The notes under the pieces are model-generated. The model saw only the letters and a program-made list of their open reading frames with translations. It did no database searches and was not told the DNA's origin. From Nomia melanderi (Eukaryota > Arthropoda > Insecta > Hymenoptera > Halictidae), in contig NC_134999.1 in the NCBI RefSeq assembly GCF_051020985.1, forward strand, positions 38,625,660 through 38,689,659: DNA of 64,000 nt, in the 5' to 3' direction. This document shows positions 38,267 to 51,322 of this stretch, piece by piece (position 1 is the first letter of the stretch; each line of letters starts with the position of its first letter). The position numbers and the translations under genes were made by a program.

Positions 38267-40600
38267 TAAAACAAAACTTGTTGTCCGTTATGCAATTACG
38301 GTATGTAAGAAAGCTCCGTTTCAGACGATTCTATAAGGAAATATTTGATTAAACGGACGTTAAAGCGAATCTCCCGAATGTAATTACCATTTATCATCGA
38401 TTATTCGAATGAAATTCAGTTAGTCTCAGCGATAATGCGCTCCAACTGCGCGCGAATCGAGCCGCGCAGGTAGAGTTTCCCTTTCCAGGAACACTCTAAT
38501 GGGAGAAATTCGTGGCTGATGGCCCGTAATCGACTCATCAAGCCGCAGGTCGCCGGTTTTCACTCTTGATCGGCACTATTTCGCGGGCATTACAAGCCGA
38601 GCGGGAAGAAAGGCGTAAGAGGACGCGTCCACCATTTATCTCGTCACCGTCTCGGATCCGTTGCGCGGTGACATCGATAAATCAGCTCTATCTGGGCCTT
38701 CCATCAGCATTAATCACTATAATGATCCCCGCGCGCTGCCCCGACAAGGATCCAAATACCGCCGCGGGGTCCACAACTCGGGATGTTCGGTGTCGTTCGG
38801 TTATCTGCCGAGACCTTGGGTCACCGTGGTCATTATCAAGTTGTTATTTTCTTACGAAAAGTCTCGGACATCGTCCACCCTCGGCTCGTCCTCTATTCTC
38901 TCCCTCGATTTCTTACGGAAAATTCTCACTGAACTATGATCTTTGAACTTGTTCATCTCTACTAAGCCAACATGGTTCCTTATTTCTAACAATCTGTCTA
39001 TAAACTCTAAGAAGTACTATAACATTATTTAACCGTAGCTTTTATTCATGTTTCAGTTTTCGAATCGGTGGCAGAAGAAACTTGGCCGATGCGTCTGGCC
39101 ATGGTTGTCCGTTTCCACTTTGTAAGTATTGATAGAGCAGCAGATAAACATCCAATTTTTTCAGGGCACAAATCTTTCTCGAACGACTCTCGTTCGATAT
39201 TTTCGAGTCGTTCGTTCTCTAAGAAATGAGGGTACTGCGGAGTACTTCGCTTAGTCAACCCTTATCGTTGACACCGTTCTCCAGACTCATCGTCCGTTCC
39301 ATTTGCATCGCACTTCCTCTGTGCAGCTGGCCGGAGGAAAATAGGCAGATAAGCGAGTCGGTTGAGCAACTGTCCGCTTCCGGCTGGGATTCCCCGGAGT
39401 CCTCGTTCTCTCTCGCTCGCGTCGCTCCATTCACTGCGTTTTCCCCCGGGTCGTCTTCTCACTCGCTTCTTAGCAACTCTGTCTACAACTCCTCCGGAGC
39501 CGAACGAGCGAGCGTCGTACGGCAATCTGTCTCCTGGCGTGTGATAAATCAATCCTCCTTGCGGACGTGCGAGACACGATCAGCGGCCCTCTCGCGTTTA
39601 CCGCGCACACTATCCACCGTCGCGCGTACACAGACTCTCAACGAGCTAGGTAAATGCAGGGACGAAGGGAGGGAGCCATCCAGGGATCGCATCGAAGAGT
39701 CCTCCTCGGCTTGATCCAACAGGATGACCCGGAAGACCGATCACTCGCCGTCGCAGGGCGTAACTGGGCCGTTTACCGGCAATTTAATATCGATAAGTCG
39801 CAATAATGTCGTGTCCTCCAGCGCAATACCGTTACTTCCGGAATCCCTGTTACCTTTCGTCTACCTTACGCTATAAAGATGTTAAGAACAAAGGTACACC
39901 TACGCGTGAGATATTGAGTCGACGGGCTCGTTTCTCTGCTCGGCCGACGTGAAATCCTAGACTTCACGCGCGGGACACTGTCGATTCCAGATGCGAGTCG
40001 CGTAAAATATAGTGTAGATGAGACAGCGCGGTACTGCGATAGGTTTATGACCAGTTTCAACCCTCTATCTTCGCTGGAAGGGTTGTTGCGGGGGGAAATC
40101 GGGTTATCGATCGGACTCTCTCCTTGTTCGGACGTTTACCGAGCTTCTGGTAGTGAAAGTGCGATACGCTAAATCTTCTCTCGGAATGTTCGCATGGTAT
40201 TAAACATCGATCGTAGAAGAAGACCAGGGCAAAGTATCTTTTTCTAGAAGACCAGTCGAACGTTTGATCCTCGACTCGATTCGATTCGAGATCTCTTTTG
40301 ATCTTTTTACCCGACTCTGCCACTATTCTCCAAGCGATCCTTCAATCGATTCGACGCTAGGGAACAAATGTACCCAGCGGAGTATCTACGAATCAACCGG
40401 TAAAGTCTAGCAGGGAGCAATCAGTCAGAGCTACCGTCCACGAGGAAGCCTCCGAAGGAAGCAACGACCACACACGTCCCGAGGAACGGATCCGGGCGAT
40501 GATCAGGAGCTCACGATCGCGTTCTGCCGTCCCGGCAACGAGCCTGTGATCGCTCAATCATGCGTGTTAGGTGCCGACGATAATTCGTGCTCCGATGGAT
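35801..40600. other. Non-coding sequence, GC-rich then more mixed
   Basis: No gene recognised. 35.8-36.2 kb is very GC-rich and contains one CGGTAATTG word at 36127. A GA microsatellite lies at 38235. A 162-codon frame at 39226-39714 on the plus strand is Ser-rich and ends close to a splice-donor-like AG/GTAAAT at 39649, so this stretch could be an untranslated first exon; the evidence is thin. 40.0-40.6 kb shows nothing I can name. Confidence 0.55.
38235..38263. repeat. (GA)n microsatellite
   Basis: A perfect GA run, preceded by an imperfect GAGGGA unit. Confidence 0.95.
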
Positions 40601-43188
40601 GCAATCGAGCGCGAGGTCGCGAACGTGGTTCGAACAGGTTGCGCAAGACTACCGTTGTCGTGTACACGCTCGATTGAGGACCCGATAAGTGGTACCGGGA
40701 GCCCGTAATCCGAACATTTTGTTTGTTGCCCGGCCGTTCGTCGAGGTATAATCACCGCAGGATATCCCGCAATAGCGATCGAGCCACCGGCATCTTCGCG
40801 ATCCATGCCTGTGTCTCTGCTACCTCATTATTGTCTCCGCGGTATTCACGATTGTGTCGAAGATTTTCATAATTCCGCGAAGCGAGGACACGAAGTAAGA
40901 AACGTTTACAGATCGAACTTCAGATTCGAATTCTCTATTCTCCTGGCTGAAGGCGTCGAGAAGAAAACCGAAACGGTTCGGAGCTATTAATCCCAGCACC
41001 GACGCGCCAACGAGCCGAATCGGTTCGCGCGAGAAACAAGACGCGCCGGTAAAGATCAATTCGCCGCGATTAAGAAGATTGCCGGCCGCGCCGACTGGAC
41101 ACAACTGGTTCCCCTTGTTTCACTTGGCTAAATTAATTTACGACTAACCGCCTTTTCGAGAGTGGTTTTGAAGCTCCGTACGAAGCACGCACGGAGCAGG
41201 TTTCAGCGACATGCACCAGTGATCCGCTTGCAAGGATCATTGGCTCCGCGACGTCTAAAATATATCATTAACCCGGCCGGGTATTCTTTTTACGTCCGCG
41301 GTTTCTGCGACGCGGAATTCCGCGGGAATATAATTAATTACGACGGGAAGGGGGGTAGAAAAATCCCCGTGGGCCGTATTATTCTATTGAAGCGGGAACG
41401 GGCTCCCGATAACTCCGGCGACCTTTAAATCGCGCTGGTAGCCCGCATTATCTTGTAAATTAGTTCGCACTCCGTCCGATCTAACGCCGGGGCCGGGTCA
41501 CTGGTACTTTATGTACCGGTTCCACGTGCGCTCGCGCCGTTGCACGAGATTCCCGACTGCAGTGGACCGCGAGAACGGGCGCGATACGCGGGCCCGAGGC
41601 TCGGGGACCGAGCCGCGCCGGTTGCGGCCCCGTATACGCTCTTATCGGCGCGGTGCAAATTATAGAAGCTATAAGAGCGAGCGCCATATCGCGACGCGCG
41701 CGGTCTGGCCCCGCGACCGTTGCATATTCAACGGACCCCCTGGGCCAGGCCGGGGCCCCGATGCGACAACAATCAGCGAAACAAACCCACTTATGATCAA
41801 CAAGGGTATACGTCACGCGTTAGAGCCCCGGGCGTCTCGCGGACAACTTGTCCGCTGAATATTCATGAGGAGACTCCGCGGCGCGCCACTGGGCCCAGCG
41901 GACCGAACGACAGACGGGGGCTGCCGCTGAGGGCAGTCCGTCGCGATTCTATTCATCTGTCCCGAGAGTTACGCGATGTCTCGACGGAAACGCGGACCGA
42001 TGATTTTCGAGTGAATCATGCGGCTTTCTTCGGATTTACGGCTGGGCAATTGGATATTTCAATTGTGAGAACGTCGATTCCGGTCTATGGATCATTTCGC
42101 GGGGACGCCTCGAAATTGGCACGGGTTACCTTTGCAATCGGTGACAGTATTGACAAGTTGCCGAGACACGGTGAATAGATCTTGCACTCGATGCTGCACC
42201 TCCGCCACCCCATTCTGATTTAGTAGCATAGGCGAGCCATAGATCAGACCGGGCGAGTCGAACCTGGCTTCTGCAACGATTGCATCGATTCGAACGGAGA
42301 ACTTTCAGCGGTATAAGTAAATTAAATCTTCACAGTTGAATCGCGGTTGCCGAGTAGCGAGATTTCTAGTTCGATAAAAACGCGTTGAAACCTCGAGATT
42401 GGATTTCCGCGCGATTCAGCAGGCGAAATCTAGTGGTTCCGCATTAGAAGTCCGCGCGATCGTAAATCCAACTCTTTCCCCGTCGTTTAATTATACGGAT
42501 AGGCCGGTGTCCGAACGAATATCTTGTCTACACGTTTATCTGGGTGGCTTCGAACCTTCCTGGATCTGCTCGGAGACCTTTCCGCGGCGTGCACACGCCG
42601 TACGACATAATCGCGGCCGGCTAATCGAGAGAACCCGTCGCTGAGCCGAGCGGAATCCACGGAGAATGGATTCCCGCGGACTCGCGCAGCGAACGCCGTT
42701 GATTTACGGCGCAAAAGCTGCTATCGCGCGATTCTGTAATCGAGGGCAATTGATAACACGCCGGTTATCGGGCCGCGATCGCGTAAAACCGGCGCCAAGA
42801 CGCTGCCACTGCGCGAGCCTCGGAGCCCGACGTCAATTGCCGTGAAATCGTTCCCCCCATCGCGCCTTCGTTCATCCCGAACGGCACAGGAAATTACGTT
42901 TTAATGACCATTATTGCCGTTTAGCGGAATCCCCAGGTCCCGCATGCGATTTCCATTTATGACGGCCAGGCCGATCGTGAAATCGTTAATTACGACGCGA
43001 CGGTTATGTGTTACGAGACTTTATGCTACCCGTTGCCGTGAAAATAAAACTCGCCCATCGGTTCGCTGTTATGTTGTTTGAGAATGTTAGGCGCTTACTT
43101 CGACGTGAACGACCGCTTGGATTCACATCGCCGAGAGTTCCACGTTGTTTATGTGTTCGCGATGTTACTTGTTAAAGCTGATTACGAT

Positions 43189-43206
43189 ACTATATATATA
43201 TATAGT
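43189..43206. repeat. (TA)n run within a palindrome
   Basis: Seven TA dinucleotides at 43191-43204, flanked by AC and GT so that the whole 18 bases form a perfect palindrome. Confidence 0.9.
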
Positions 43207-43686
43207 ACGTGTAAATTAGAATTCAACGCGACGAAAAAAGTCAGTGGTCAGCATCGAACGCGTCAACTTTGCGTCGACGGGAGGTGTGGTAATATTTTAA
43301 AAGTCCGGGAACACTGGAATGTCTTCAAGTCCATAAACTTGGAAAGTTAGGAATAATTACAGTAATCAGTGAAAAGTGGAGAGTAATAGTTCTACTACGT
43401 TACAGTCATGATTGTGTAATTGTGATAAATTCCGTGTCATTGTGTGCATGAAAATATTAATGGCTGCAAAGTAGGCGAAGTTTTTACAGCGAAGAACATA
43501 AGGAGAGGAGGAACTCGGAAAGATAGATGGAAAACGCAGAACTGTAGGAAGCTGTAGGAAGATGAGTATCGCGTCCCGCGACCGCCCGTAGTATCGAGCC
43601 AGCGAAGGCGCGGCTGAGTGCATAAAACTGCAAATATAAGCAACCTGCTCGCAATACAGGCGAGTCCCCACGCGATCCGCTCGTAC

Positions 43687-43702
43687 ACGCACGCACGCAC
43701 GC
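43687..43702. repeat. (ACGC)4 array
   Basis: Four tandem copies of ACGC, followed by GTGAGCGTG. Confidence 0.85.
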
Positions 43703-44800
43703 GTGAGCGTGACTTTGCGGAGCAGGAAGGTATCTCGCGGCTATTCTCGCCGGAGAATAAGAAACTTCTTGCGCTCGGCCCGCAAATGAGCACGGCGAAG
43801 AAGCTCGGCAAACAGAAATTTGTATACCGAGCGTGGCCTGTGCGTTTTGATCCGCTGTGAATCCATTCTTCATGCGTTTCGCCGTTGCAGTGCTTCAACG
43901 TTCAAGTTAATGCGATTACATAACCGCAAGGAACGAAAGAATTACTCTTCGAGGTCGAGACACGCGTGTTGCAACCGTTAAATAGGATTTCTAAATATTA
44001 TTGTTACGACTTCAAACTGCACAGAATAAAGTTTTATGTCCGTAATCAGTTTTAAGTATAGAGGAGACTTTTTGCAGGAAGCCTTCAAGACACGGACTGA
44101 AAAGGTACAGAGTTACGAGATTTTTGTGTCATTAGTAAGGTTCAATAGCACAAATCGATCGAGCTAAGCGATTCGTGAATGGAAACGATCAGCAGGAAAC
44201 CGTGGCCCGGATCACGAACGCAGAGGCGCGATGTATGACCGTCGGTCACGCCAGCCTATCACTCTTCAGTACTTAATTACCCCCGGCCGATGAAGTCAGG
44301 GTGGTCCGCGATCTCTTGCCATGGATACCGATCATTCGATCCGTCCCTTGATTATATTGATCTCCCTGCGTGATATCGGCCGGTTGATCGATTAAATCAA
44401 CCCTCGCCGACGTGTGATTCTTTGACGGATCGTGGAATATCATTCTTCGAACCTTACGACGGCATCGATTAACGCAAAAACTTGACAGATTGGAGAAATC
44501 TCTGTCACCAAAAAACTTGCGCAATCATTCTAGGATGCGAAGTTACGAAAAAGCTCGAACACTTCTTGCAACAAAATGAAACGTTCAAGGTTCCCTAAGA
44601 AACTAGTTTCGCGTAATAGGATAAGAAACGAAACCACGCTTGCATAAAGTGGAACAACATTTACTTCGATACAGTCACATGTGACTATCAGCGCAAGCAC
44701 CAGAAGGAACAGATTAACATATAAATAATCGCAATAAAAACTGGATCCTAGGAGAGTTAAAACGTCATTCTCGAAACGTTCGCGGGCAGATGGCACGCGA

Positions 44801-47800
44801 AGATGTGTGTCGCACGTGGCCCCACGTGTGGTATCACGTTCGCGAGCCACTTCGGAGTGACGTCGTAAAGTTGTTATACTTGGGAGAGCCCGCGTGTCTA
44901 CAGTGTGCAATTAAGATCGTCGTAATCTTCTTCCTCGTCGCGAGATTTATCGCCTACACGTGTCCACGGGCGCACGTAACGTCCGCGACAGTATCGCGAA
45001 TCTGTGTCAATAGGTCCGCGTCATCCGAATACGGAACCACTTAACACTTGGACCGACCGAGCAACCCTATAAAATATCAATAGCGTTAGAAACCTCTCCC
45101 TCGTAAAATTAAACCTGTTTAAATCATCAGCCGACGCGGCTCTCAAAGTTATCGCAGTCCTGTGAGGTCCACCCTTGAAAGCCACGGAGAAACAATCTCC
45201 GAGGATCATTAAACGCTCTAAATCCACGAAATCTCTCAACCTACCACTGTCCACTTAATCGGAGAAGCATTCCGACGGCGTATCGAAGCGACGGAACGGC
45301 AAAAGCCTAATTGCCAGCTCCATTCCCCGAAGCTGAACCTTCGCGAACCTCAGCTGTTGCGAGAATCACGAATGACGCGGACGCAAAGTAGTCGCGGGAG
45401 TAAAGTCCCAGGGAGCCGCGGAGGATTAACAACCGCGGCAAAACCCATTATTCTTGGGAGCATATTCTGTTGCATCTAACAGTACTCGAAACAATACCGC
45501 CGGTCCTGTGTTGCCCCGTCCCGCCGACCGTGTCCGGTGGATCGTTTCCACGCTCGTGGCCGCGCATAGACACGGGGCCCGGCTAGGATCTCAAGAAGCG
45601 ACGGCCGGGTCGCCGGGATCCTCGCCCTTTCCGGCCCGTGTCCTACGCTTTTCGTGCGGCCTGGCGGCGGCGCGGGAGGGGATACGACGGGACTCGAGCG
45701 GGCCCGACGCGCCGACCCGGGCAAAAAGCGGAGCGAACGGGGATCGGCGGAAGGGAAGCGCGGCACCGACGTATGTATCCGTGACTAATCTTTCACGGTG
45801 AGGAGTCCCGCGCGTGTCCCAGTATCGTGAAGTTCTTGAATTATTGCCCTGTTATCTTGGCTGGTTGCGCAGCGTGGGAGGGGCGAGCGGGCCTTCTCTT
45901 CCTCCTCCTCCTCTTCCAGGGATCCAGTTTCTTGAAAGGCACCGACGCTAGGCCGCCTCTCTCGCAGGGTAGAACCACGTACCGTTTTCTAGTTCTAATC
46001 TGTCGGCCATTTGTTAGACGGGCCGCTACGTCCGCCGAGAGGGATGCGACCGGCCGAACGAGCTACGGGGTGCGTGGAAGGGGTATATGATGCGAGCCAC
46101 GTTGCCCGTGTCGCGCGTTTGTCCCGTGCTGAGCCGGCGGGACCACCCTGCAAGCCGGCAGCACGCTCGCCACGGATCCGGGGCAACCTGCGCCGCAACC
46201 TGTGCCCACTGCAGCTCCCGATACAGAGATTCTTTTTTTTCCCTCGGCATGATTTACTGATTGATTCGAACGCGGCTTTCGTTATTATTCCGAGCCGCGT
46301 TCCGAGAACGCTCGAAGCTTCGGAGGACGCGGCGGGTTAGCGGTTCGTGTTTCTGTAGTTCGCCGAGAAAATCGAGCCTCGCCTGGGAGAAACGACACGA
46401 ATTCACTGCAACGGACACGCGTTTACATCCACTCGCCCAGCATTTGTCAAGCTAGACAATGCTTTAATAAATGATTCCGACGAGTTCGCGCCTCGCAGAT
46501 GCCCGTCGCGGGTACACAATGGCCGGCCGGTATCGCGGGATCGAGGGCGCGCCAGGAAATTCGATATTCGCTCGTGCATCGCCGGCCGATGCCGATTAAT
46601 GATCCCGACGGGCACGGAGGCCAGGAAAATCCCCGTGAACACGTCCGTACCCGATGACGCGAATCGGATCGCGGCGCATTATAACCTGTCTCCTGGCGCG
46701 GATACGCTACATGTTAATTAAAGATCATTAGATTGCCGTCCGTGCGGGAATTCAATCTCGACGGGGCAACGGGACACCGGTGCTGCCCCCGCCCACCCTC
46801 TTTTCACGTGTGTAACTCTCTGTCCGGCCGACGGACCGCGCAAAAATGAAACGGCGAATTCTCGGTACGCGGCCGAGCTTATATCAACGGGCTGTATACA
46901 TTGTAAGGGACATTTTTATTACGCCCCGTATCGGAGACACGGCTCTTTTATCGTTTATATCTGTAATCGTACGATGCCGACGGGTCGCGCGATCCGCCGC
47001 CATAAAATACGAATCCGAACGCAACTAATTGCTTGTACCTGTTCGACAAAAGGAAACTCGTCGGGGCCCCGTGCCAATAAACACGTCCCTTGGGCCTCTC
47101 TTCTTGTACCCGCCAGTTCGTTCGTGCTCCCTTCCTTGTCCGACGCACGCCGGTGACGCAAGGTGGAAACGGTACCGCCGGCTACCTCAGGAGAGGCAGG
47201 GGGCCCCGGTTATTTATCCGCGGAAGGGTCTATTAATTTCGAGCCAATAATAACTCGGACTCCTCGTACTAATTAATATATGAGCACCATTCGGCCGGCA
47301 AGAGGCCCCGAGAGCAGGTTCGTCTCTCCGGACCGATCTCTCTTAAAGACCCGCTCCTCGCTCGGCCGGCCCTTCTTCTTCTCTCTGTTCTTCTTTCCCC
47401 GTAGCCGGCGCTCGCTTCGCTTTTAGTTCCCTCTTTCTCCTTCTTTCTCGCTTCGGTATCATCCTCCCTCTGCTTTCCTCTTTTCCCGTGCGCCACGGCC
47501 CGCCTCGTATCGGCAAAACGATGATGAAGAACCGGCCCTGCCGACAAAGATACCGCGACATGAGCCATGCGCTCTCGTTGCGCACACCGCTGCACAGACT
47601 CCCTCGGTACCTCTCGAATCCTGATCGAGTGCCGCGCGAGATCTTTATAGGTGCAACGGTGCCGTGGAAACGGAACGGCTTCTGCCGAAAATCTTCTTTC
47701 GACGGGTTTCGCCCCGGTAGTCGGTTCTATTTCGCGGAGATTCCTTGGCCATCGGAGAATCCAACGTTCGTTGGAAAATATCCAGGTTGAAATTCTCGTA

Positions 47801-49700
47801 GTTATTGGATCTTCCGTTTCGATGCTCGTCGCGATCGAAAGTGCCATTAATGAGTATGTTAATTCCCGAAGATTAACGGGAAAAAATTTCTGCTAAACTT
47901 TACGGTTGAGATGAAGACGTCTCTCGCCTGCCCTGCCGATAAATCTCGCGGAAGGCACAGACCACTTTCCTGAATTCCAATTTAGAGATCTTTCGGTTTA
48001 CAATCCTGGCGACACATCATGCATGAACAAGACAAAAAAATCGGAAGATATATCGTCGAGCCATAACCATTGAACTTTGCATTAACCACTTTGCTTAATT
48101 CTAGACTAAAGACTTTTCCATCTCGGCCGCAGTGATTTACAGGCCGTGTCATATTTTTCGAACACAGTTATTACGGGATTAAACGCACGCGAAAGATTGT
48201 CCTTTAAAAGGATATTGTAAAAAGGATAGTATTATTGAACGAGACGGAAGCACTTTGATTCATTCTCATTCGAAGAGTTTTTGCCGCGCCGTGCACTGCC
48301 TTGGCGACATTCGCGGGGAACTTTATTAGGCGTATAAATCTTGAACGCGGGGATCGTAACGCTCTTCTTCATTTTACCCTGAAGAATTTTCCTCTCCGCC
48401 GTGATATGGTTTACGACCCTCCGCGCGTTTCTAACCGTTTCTTTGCCACGCCGGGCGAATCTGTGAATTATTATTATACTTTGCGAAACAGTGAGGCGGC
48501 ATTAGAAACGCCGATTGACGGGGTGTCCGTTCGGAGAAATCCTTTTACTTGGAATGACGATCAGACACGGGGCCGGTGTCCTTGATATTTCGGACATTGT
48601 ATATTAATATCCAGTTAGAACGTATGCGATTTACACTGACAGGAGAAAGTCGGCGTGAAACAAGACAAAGGCATCCAGTGAATTAACACGTCCTCCGCCT
48701 CGTACGATCGGCTACGGTAGGGTGCTGTGCTGACTGCTGCTGTGACAGATCGATCATGTTTCTTTCCTTTCTCTACGTTTTCCCACTGAGCTCTTCATTT
48801 AGAAGCCTGCGAGCTCCTGCCTATCAACATTTTACACGGTAGCCTCAGAATTTTCAATAACAGTTTCGAATAAGCCTGATCCCATCATCTTTCAACTGCA
48901 TCGTATCCTTAGAAATCAATGCTCTACATCTAAATTTCACTCTCCGCTAGTCCATCGAAACAGGCGACTTTAATTAATCTAATTCAATTAATCCCTAATC
49001 ACAGTACACAACAGTGAGTGTCGAAAATGAACTTTTCATCCCAACAGTGTTATCCTCGCGTCTGATCAGCAGCGAGCGTGTCGTTGGACACAAGTATGAC
49101 CAATAGGGGCAGCGAGCCGATCAATCCTCCGGTCGTTCGCCGCGTGACTGGTCGGCCATTCGAGTTCCCTGAAGGGAGCTCGCTGAATATGCAGGGTGAC
49201 AGTGCAAGAAAAGGAAGCCGCGTATTCCGTTCGTAGGTGTGCCCGGTGTCACGGGCTCGTGGCACGAGCGCGAAGTTAGCCTGTTTGCACGCTGGATGCA
49301 CCGGATGCCCTTTCCGCGACGCTGCCCATAGGTGTCCGGAGGTCGTAGAGCCGCGTGACACGTGTACGCTACCGTGAGCCACGTATGTATCGAGGCTGCA
49401 CGGTGAACTTACGACCCCTGACCGACCAATGTATCCAACGTACGTGCGCATGAAATCCGCGTCACGGTGTGGAGGATCCTACGAGCTCGATTCTGGGCGT
49501 AGTCCTGGCTATTGTCCCGTGACAGACGCTCGATTGTCCCTATTAATATAAAAGGGGGGGATCTCTCTTTCTCCCCTCCCCCACCACGGCCCTCTTGATC
49601 GTTCACTCTTGGTCTTTGATATCCTCGAGTGCCCTCGTTTCCTGACTTGCCCACGTATGAGACACCTACTTGTAATATCCTCGTCGCCGCGGCTCGCTCA
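44801..49700. other. Non-coding mosaic with AT-richer islands
   Basis: No gene recognised. A 77-codon minus-strand frame at 45021-45254 reads more like a protein than most, but it is short and matches nothing I know. 45.4-46.6 kb is GC-rich. CT-rich runs occur at about 47370-47460 and create the charged C-terminal half of a 192-codon minus-strand frame (47269-47847). 47.88-48.26 and 48.8-49.06 kb are AT-richer. A TATAAAAG word at 49547 sits beside a G7 run, without a matching initiator at the expected distance. Confidence 0.55.
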
Positions 49701-50681
49701 CGTCGGGTCTCTTCCCTCCCGGCCTACTTCCTGCGTGTAACTACACCGGAAAGGTGCGGAGATGCTGAAAGAAAAAGTCTATACGGACGGTGAAAATAAA
49801 CGGTTCGTTTGCCACGAGCCTTAATCACGCCCACGTCGCGCGGCCGACGGGGCCATTATTTAGGCGCGTATCATCTGTTTTGCTGGAACCCGAGATCTGG
49901 TCTCCTTTTACGCGGACACCGGTGTTCTCGACATCGGGACAGGATATTGCGAGAGGTGATGATTGGAACACCTCGGTCGCCGGAGAGCACTCGAATACAT
50001 TTGTTATATCGGGTAAGGTGTTTCGCCTGGTGGGCAGACGGTGAGAATTTCAATTGAACAAATCAGATTTCATCGTTTTAGACTTTATTGTTCGCTGCTG
50101 GACGCGGCGCGCTCGTAACTTTGAAATATGGGATCCAGCTGTAATGACTTTAGACTTTCGAAATGTGTCGACTTTAGGATTTTCTTTCTTTCCGCTGGAT
50201 ATTATTTGAGGACTGCCACAGAGGTAATTCTGAATTGTACGATAAGATACGTGTATTTCAGGGATTAGAATCGTGGAAGACTTGATAGTTAGAAGAGAAT
50301 AATTCACATCGAAATGTTCGGTAATCGAGGGAAGTGATGACTATAAACATTATTTACTCGTGTTATATATTATAATGCAGCGTACCTACTACGTTCGTGG
50401 TGTTTGGCCACGATACGCCGGGATGGTAGGGTGTAGAGGGAACCCGGCGCGACCTATACGACCGCCTACGTTTCGCTTCGTAACAAAGAGACGCGCGGTT
50501 CTTTCCTCGTCCACCCACGTCGCGACATAAAAATACCCGCGCAGGTGGTAGCGAGCGAGCTACGCGATCCGTTTCTGTGGATTTCACCAGATTTCGCTTT
50601 CATTCTTGAAAATCGCCGCTTTCGGCGTCGATACGGTCTCCATCTGTCTCTGCGTCCCTTATACTTACACGTAATTCTTGC

Positions 50682-50691
50682 AAAAAAAAAA
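50682..50691. repeat. Poly-A run (A10)
   Basis: Ten consecutive A. No adjacent transposon signature was seen. Confidence 0.9.
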
Positions 50692-51288
50692 CGGATCGAC
50701 GTCGATGGAAAAAGGAATTGTTCCTTGATATCATGTAAATAAGTATATTAGACGCACGATAGTCGGAGAAAGATGCTGTTCGACTCCTTACTTTCTTTTA
50801 TCGCCGAAGTTTCGATACTCTCGAGAATTACCATGAACCTTAAATCTTCTTCGAAACTCCGATACACCCAGATTCTTTGACTTGCTCCCACAATACCGTT
50901 CGCGTAATTTATGAAGCAATGCCGGGGCCGCCGGTAGCCCACACGCAGCTGCTTATAAATTCAAATTACGCGGCGAGCTTCCTCGATTAAGGACGTAATC
51001 CCTTATCAGAAGTCGTATCGTCGATACCCTTCGAATCACCGTCCGCGGTCCCCCCCGTTTCCTCCTGGTCGTCGAAACCTCTCGCGGTTATTCGATCTTC
51101 GACGTCGGTGAATTTTATACGAGCCGTTTCCAAAGGGGAATCGTCCGTGGAGAAATTGGATTCGCGGAGGTTTTTACTGTGGTAACATTCGCTCGAAAAT
51201 CGCTGCAACATTGCTGCCAAAGTTATCTCGATGCATGAGGAGAAGTCGAGAGAGGAATCGGTCGCCGATGCGGACCGAGAAAAAGGCA

Positions 51289-51322
51289 GAGGAAGAAAGA
51301 GAGGGAGAGAGAGAGAGAGGAG
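51289..51322. repeat. GA-rich purine tract
   Basis: GGAAGAAAGA followed by a GA dinucleotide run. Confidence 0.85.

Larger units (their letters stand above)
40601..44800. other. Non-coding mosaic: GC-rich 41.4-42.9 kb, AT-richer 43.0-44.75 kb
   Basis: No gene recognised. 41.48-41.9 kb is very GC-rich and contains a small perfect hairpin (GGCTCGG/CCGAGCC) at 41598-41614. From about 43.0 kb the composition shifts to AT-richer, with a TA run at 43191, a GTAGGAAGCT duplication at 43541-43561 and an ACGC array at 43687. Open frames of 126-153 codons on the minus strand here encode hydrophobic stretches simply because the DNA is T-rich. Confidence 0.6.

Noticed and set aside
40702..40715. CCCGTAATCCGAAC resembles the insect miR-100 sequence
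   Set aside because: One base is missing relative to the known form, the seed's first base differs, no hairpin forms, and neither let-7 nor miR-125 is nearby.
49547..49554. TATAAAAG, a perfect TATA-box word
   Set aside because: No initiator-like TCA at the expected distance and a G7 run directly beside it; TATA words occur by chance in the AT-richer patches.
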